Of a stretch of DNA of 64,000 nucleotides, positions 61,161 through 64,000 are shown one piece after another. A program made the position numbers and the translations under genes. This stretch comes from Phoenix dactylifera (lineage: Eukaryota > Streptophyta > Magnoliopsida > Arecales > Arecaceae). The DNA lies in the NCBI RefSeq assembly GCF_009389715.1, contig NC_052409.1, positions 2,210,001-2,274,000 on the forward strand, written 5' to 3'. Position 1 is the first letter of the stretch, and every line of letters starts with the position of its first letter. The notes beneath the pieces are model-generated. The model was given only the letters and a program-made list of their open reading frames with translations. It did no database searches and was not told where the DNA came from.

Positions 61161-63379
61161 GAGGAGAGGGGAGAAAGGGAGGGAAGCTAGCTAGACAACC
61201 CAATCATGCTTCTGGATGCTAGCTAGCAAATAGATAATTAACTACTGGTTAGGTATGCAGATCTTCGCAAATTTTGAAGGGTTTGAACAACAAATTAATC
61301 CCTAAAAAAGCCTATATGTTTAGGATAATGACCCTCCTCTTCAACCAAGGCACTTATACCTTTGTGTGCCTGCAGCAACTAGCTTTGGTCTGCCACAACT
61401 GGCTCCCAAAAGTTTTCAAGGCACAGTGTCTGCAGCTCCCCCACCACCTCCTTCAAAGAAATTTAAGCCATGGTGTCCTCTTCCAACGGCCCATCGATCC
61501 TACTAGCCCACAGCGAATTAAGTAAAGAAGAACGGTCTCCACCGTCATGCAAGGTGATATCGGATCTTTGGGTACAAGAAGCCTATATACCTCAAAGATA
61601 TGGGCATCAAGGAATTGTCACACTTTCACATCAGTGTTACTCTAGTGGAACAAAATCACTAGCTTTCATTATTTACCAAATTTTGTTGTCTGGCTTTTGC
61701 TTCGCAATCACAACGGACTTGGCCTTCTTTTTAACTATGATCTAGTGAGAGATACGGTGGGAGATGCGCCATATCGACGTAGCATTTTGTTGAGGGTGGT
61801 GAGGTGGTGGACCCCATGGATGTGGTGATCTTTTGGCATCTTTGAGCTAGGCTTGGGTGCAGTTACTGCTCGGTTTCTCTGGATTTGGCATTTTGGTGTG
61901 GTTATGGGAGATGAAATGAGGAACAGAACTTGGTCATGACATAGATTGGATCCCATCCTTTGAGATCGGTGGTTTTGGCTTCGAGGGATTTAGCGGGTTC
62001 TAAAGATAGCTCGTATTCCAGACCAATCGACAAGGATATTCCGTGACACTTGTCCTCTGTCCGTTCACCGGATTTATCCCACATTTGTCCTCTGTCCGAC
62101 GCTATGTTGGTTCTTGAAGCGGACAAATAAGCTGGATTTTTGAAGATCATCATGCAACGAATGAGTGCAATGATAGACCATTTTAATGATATGTATGGTG
62201 CTATGCCATGATTTAATTATCAAACTCTATTAGATTCCACTTATACATGTCTTAAGATATTTAGATGATGATCTAGTGCATAGTTTTTAATTTAGCTATC
62301 GTGCACGCGTGCACGTCTTGCCGGAAAATTGCAAAAAAAAACATACACGTTAACAAACTAGTACAATTGATATGATCTATATTTGCAACTTACTAGATGC
62401 ATGGATAGAAAATGACAAATTATATTATACATTGGATTTTTCTTAGTGTGGATCATTGTTAACGGTATGAGCTTTCAGTTCAGATGATCAGTTATTAATT
62501 TTGAATCGTCAAATATATTTTATCAAATATTTCACATTTAGCATACATTCTCTTGATTTGTACTTGTCAGTCTTGCATTTAGATTGCAATCTTTTATTGA
62601 AAGGAACAAAATAAGAGGATACAAAATAAAAACTTGATATCTTGAATTAAGAACTGAGGTGGTTATTCACCGCTGCTCAAGTTTAAATATGAGATCTTTT
62701 AGTTGTAAAGGAAGATACCAATCATTTGAGCTAGCAACTGTACGTTGTCCAAAAAATTCAACTATCCACCTCTTACCGAGTACAGTCGGCAATACATCTT
62801 AGAGAGAGATTTCAGGGTCAACCTAAAAGTTGCCATTCAATTTTCTATTTTTTTTCTTTATCTTCTCACATTTTTCCATTTTTTCAAAACATTGGCTTTC
62901 TACTAACCAAAAAAATCCTCAAACTTTTCATCCCTCAAATTTCAAAATTTTGATTTTAAATTTTAAAAATTAAAATACAGGCGCTTACGTTTTCCACTTT
63001 CTTTTGATAATTTACTTCTAAGCTAGAGACATTACTTCACATTGAAACTTTTGACTAGTGGTGACAAAAATTACTGATACTAGCCATTGCCATTTATTTG
63101 TTTAAATCAAATGTTCATGTATCTCTCTCCAGTCTCCGTAGCTATTTAGCATATCATTATCAAGTAACATGGTGAAATCTTCAAAGAGTGGTAGTTAAAA
63201 AAAGAGTTCATCACCATCCCTCATTGCATTTAGGACATCTTGGTGGAAGTACCTTGTCCCGAAAAACATTCGTCCCATGTTTAAGAAGCTCGCTGCCACT
63301 GTCATTTGATCATGTTGGAAAGAAAGGAATGCTTGTAGATGAGTGGACCAGTTATAGCTTTAATTATTCATCCCTGCTT

Positions 63380-63582
63380 ATGGCTTTGTAGGCAAAGCAT
63401 GTGTATAGAGATGCCAACGAGATTGCGAATTGGATGGTCTCATATGTAGCCAAATATTCTGAGGATATTTTTTGAGTGGAAGAGAGGAAGCTCCGGGACA
63501 TATTATTTTTTGACCTTTTTGGCTATATCTCTATCTGTAGTATATGATACATCCATTTTAGCCAAAAAAAAAAAAAAAATCC
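63380..63582 (+). pseudogene. LINE ORF2 3' end with poly(A) tail
   Basis: Reads AKHVYRDANEIANWMVSYVA, then a stop, then KLRDILFFDLFGYISICS, followed by a 16-A tail. Same ending as at 60850. Confidence 0.75.
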
Positions 63583-63837
63583 TGCTCCACAATCACCATC
63601 AGCTACCATGTTTGTCCAAGTCATGGTGTGAAGAGTCCCCACCCTGCTGTAACTGTCTTTAATACGTTCTTGATGTGTTAGTTAGCTCTTGCTCTCTTAT
63701 AGGACTCCTTTGTAAAATTTGCAGTCAGCTCTTGCTCTCTTACTGATGCACCGTTGGTTAATTATCCTGTCAAGGTGCAGTGGATCTATGATTAATTATC
63801 ACAAATCCTTTGTGGTTTTCTGATGACCAACTTAACA

Positions 63838-63939
63838 TCAGCTTTGAAGATATTTTAGAATATTTTATTTTTGGACTTTTTTGATGCATTCACGTCAGAA
63901 TGATGTAAATTGTTGGTCCGTAAAAAAAAATGTTTTGTC
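63838..63939 (+). mobile_element. Short LINE 3' tail
   Basis: Only about 100 bp: ATTTTATTTTTGGACTTTTT then a short UTR and A9. It resembles the FFDF ... poly(A) ends of the neighbouring LINE relics, but is too short for a firm call. Confidence 0.4.
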
Positions 63940-64000
63940 TTTTTTTTTTTTGATGAAGTAAAACAATGTCTTGTCAAGACAAGTACAATGAACTTTTCAA

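Larger units (their letters stand above)
59430..64000. other. Gene-free right end
   Basis: Apart from the TA repeat and LINE ends listed separately I find no gene. Open frames at 61274-61745 and 61735-62153 lack domains and splice context. Confidence 0.5.

Noticed and set aside
61274-62153. Open frames of 73-91 residues on both strands
   Set aside because: No domain, no splice context, and no similarity to the LINE relics nearby.

Overview
This is nuclear DNA from a flowering plant. The genes have spliceosomal GT..AG introns and plant-only families (PLATZ, SIAMESE-related, SCPL51), lie far apart, and are embedded in LTR, TRIM and LINE debris. The GC-rich first exons of the PLATZ and ArfGAP genes, set in AT-rich surroundings, fit a monocot. 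A palm-like commelinid is my guess; nothing in the window proves it. No rRNA, tRNA, CRISPR or prokaryotic feature was recognised.

Layout. (1) 2.8-20 kb: two tandem minus-strand genes for an SCPL51-type serine carboxypeptidase. Each has 13 exons with nearly identical exon sizes. The first (2774-11670) is intact. The second (14239-19760) has a 2-nt gain in a G run in exon 12, which stops translation before the catalytic His, and has lost the TATA box seen in copy 1. Intron 10 of copy 1 is swollen by a decayed Copia retrotransposon, which itself carries a TRIM element. (2) 20-31 kb: no confident gene. It holds an inverted repeat system, a GC-rich minisatellite inside a probable LTR, an oddly arranged TRIM, and a LINE RNase H relic. 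(3) 31.6-32.5 kb: PLATZ zinc-binding regulator, plus strand, 3 exons. (4) 36.9-37.6 kb: an intronless, long histone H2B of the H2B.8/H2B.S type. (5) 39.0-42.6 kb: minus-strand ArfGAP of the AGD6/AGD7 type, with a 1-nt frame break in its GC-rich first exon. (6) 48.2-48.6 kb: minus-strand SIAMESE-related CDK inhibitor. (7) 56.8-59.3 kb: minus-strand 2-oxoglutarate/Fe(II) dioxygenase, 4 exons. (8) 59.4-64 kb: TA repeat and three LINE 3' ends.

The genes do not form a pathway. They are separately controlled: a vacuolar/secretory peptidase pair, a transcription factor, a chromatin variant, a vesicle-traffic GAP, a cell-cycle inhibitor and a specialised-metabolism or hormone oxygenase. The most notable non-genic finding is a family of about 440-bp TRIM retrotransposons with four copies here. 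They have 137-bp LTRs, a TGGTATCAGAGC-type primer site, near-perfect 5-bp target duplications, and an LTR motif resembling the plant snRNA upstream element followed by a TATA box. One copy has its two LTRs in opposite orientation.
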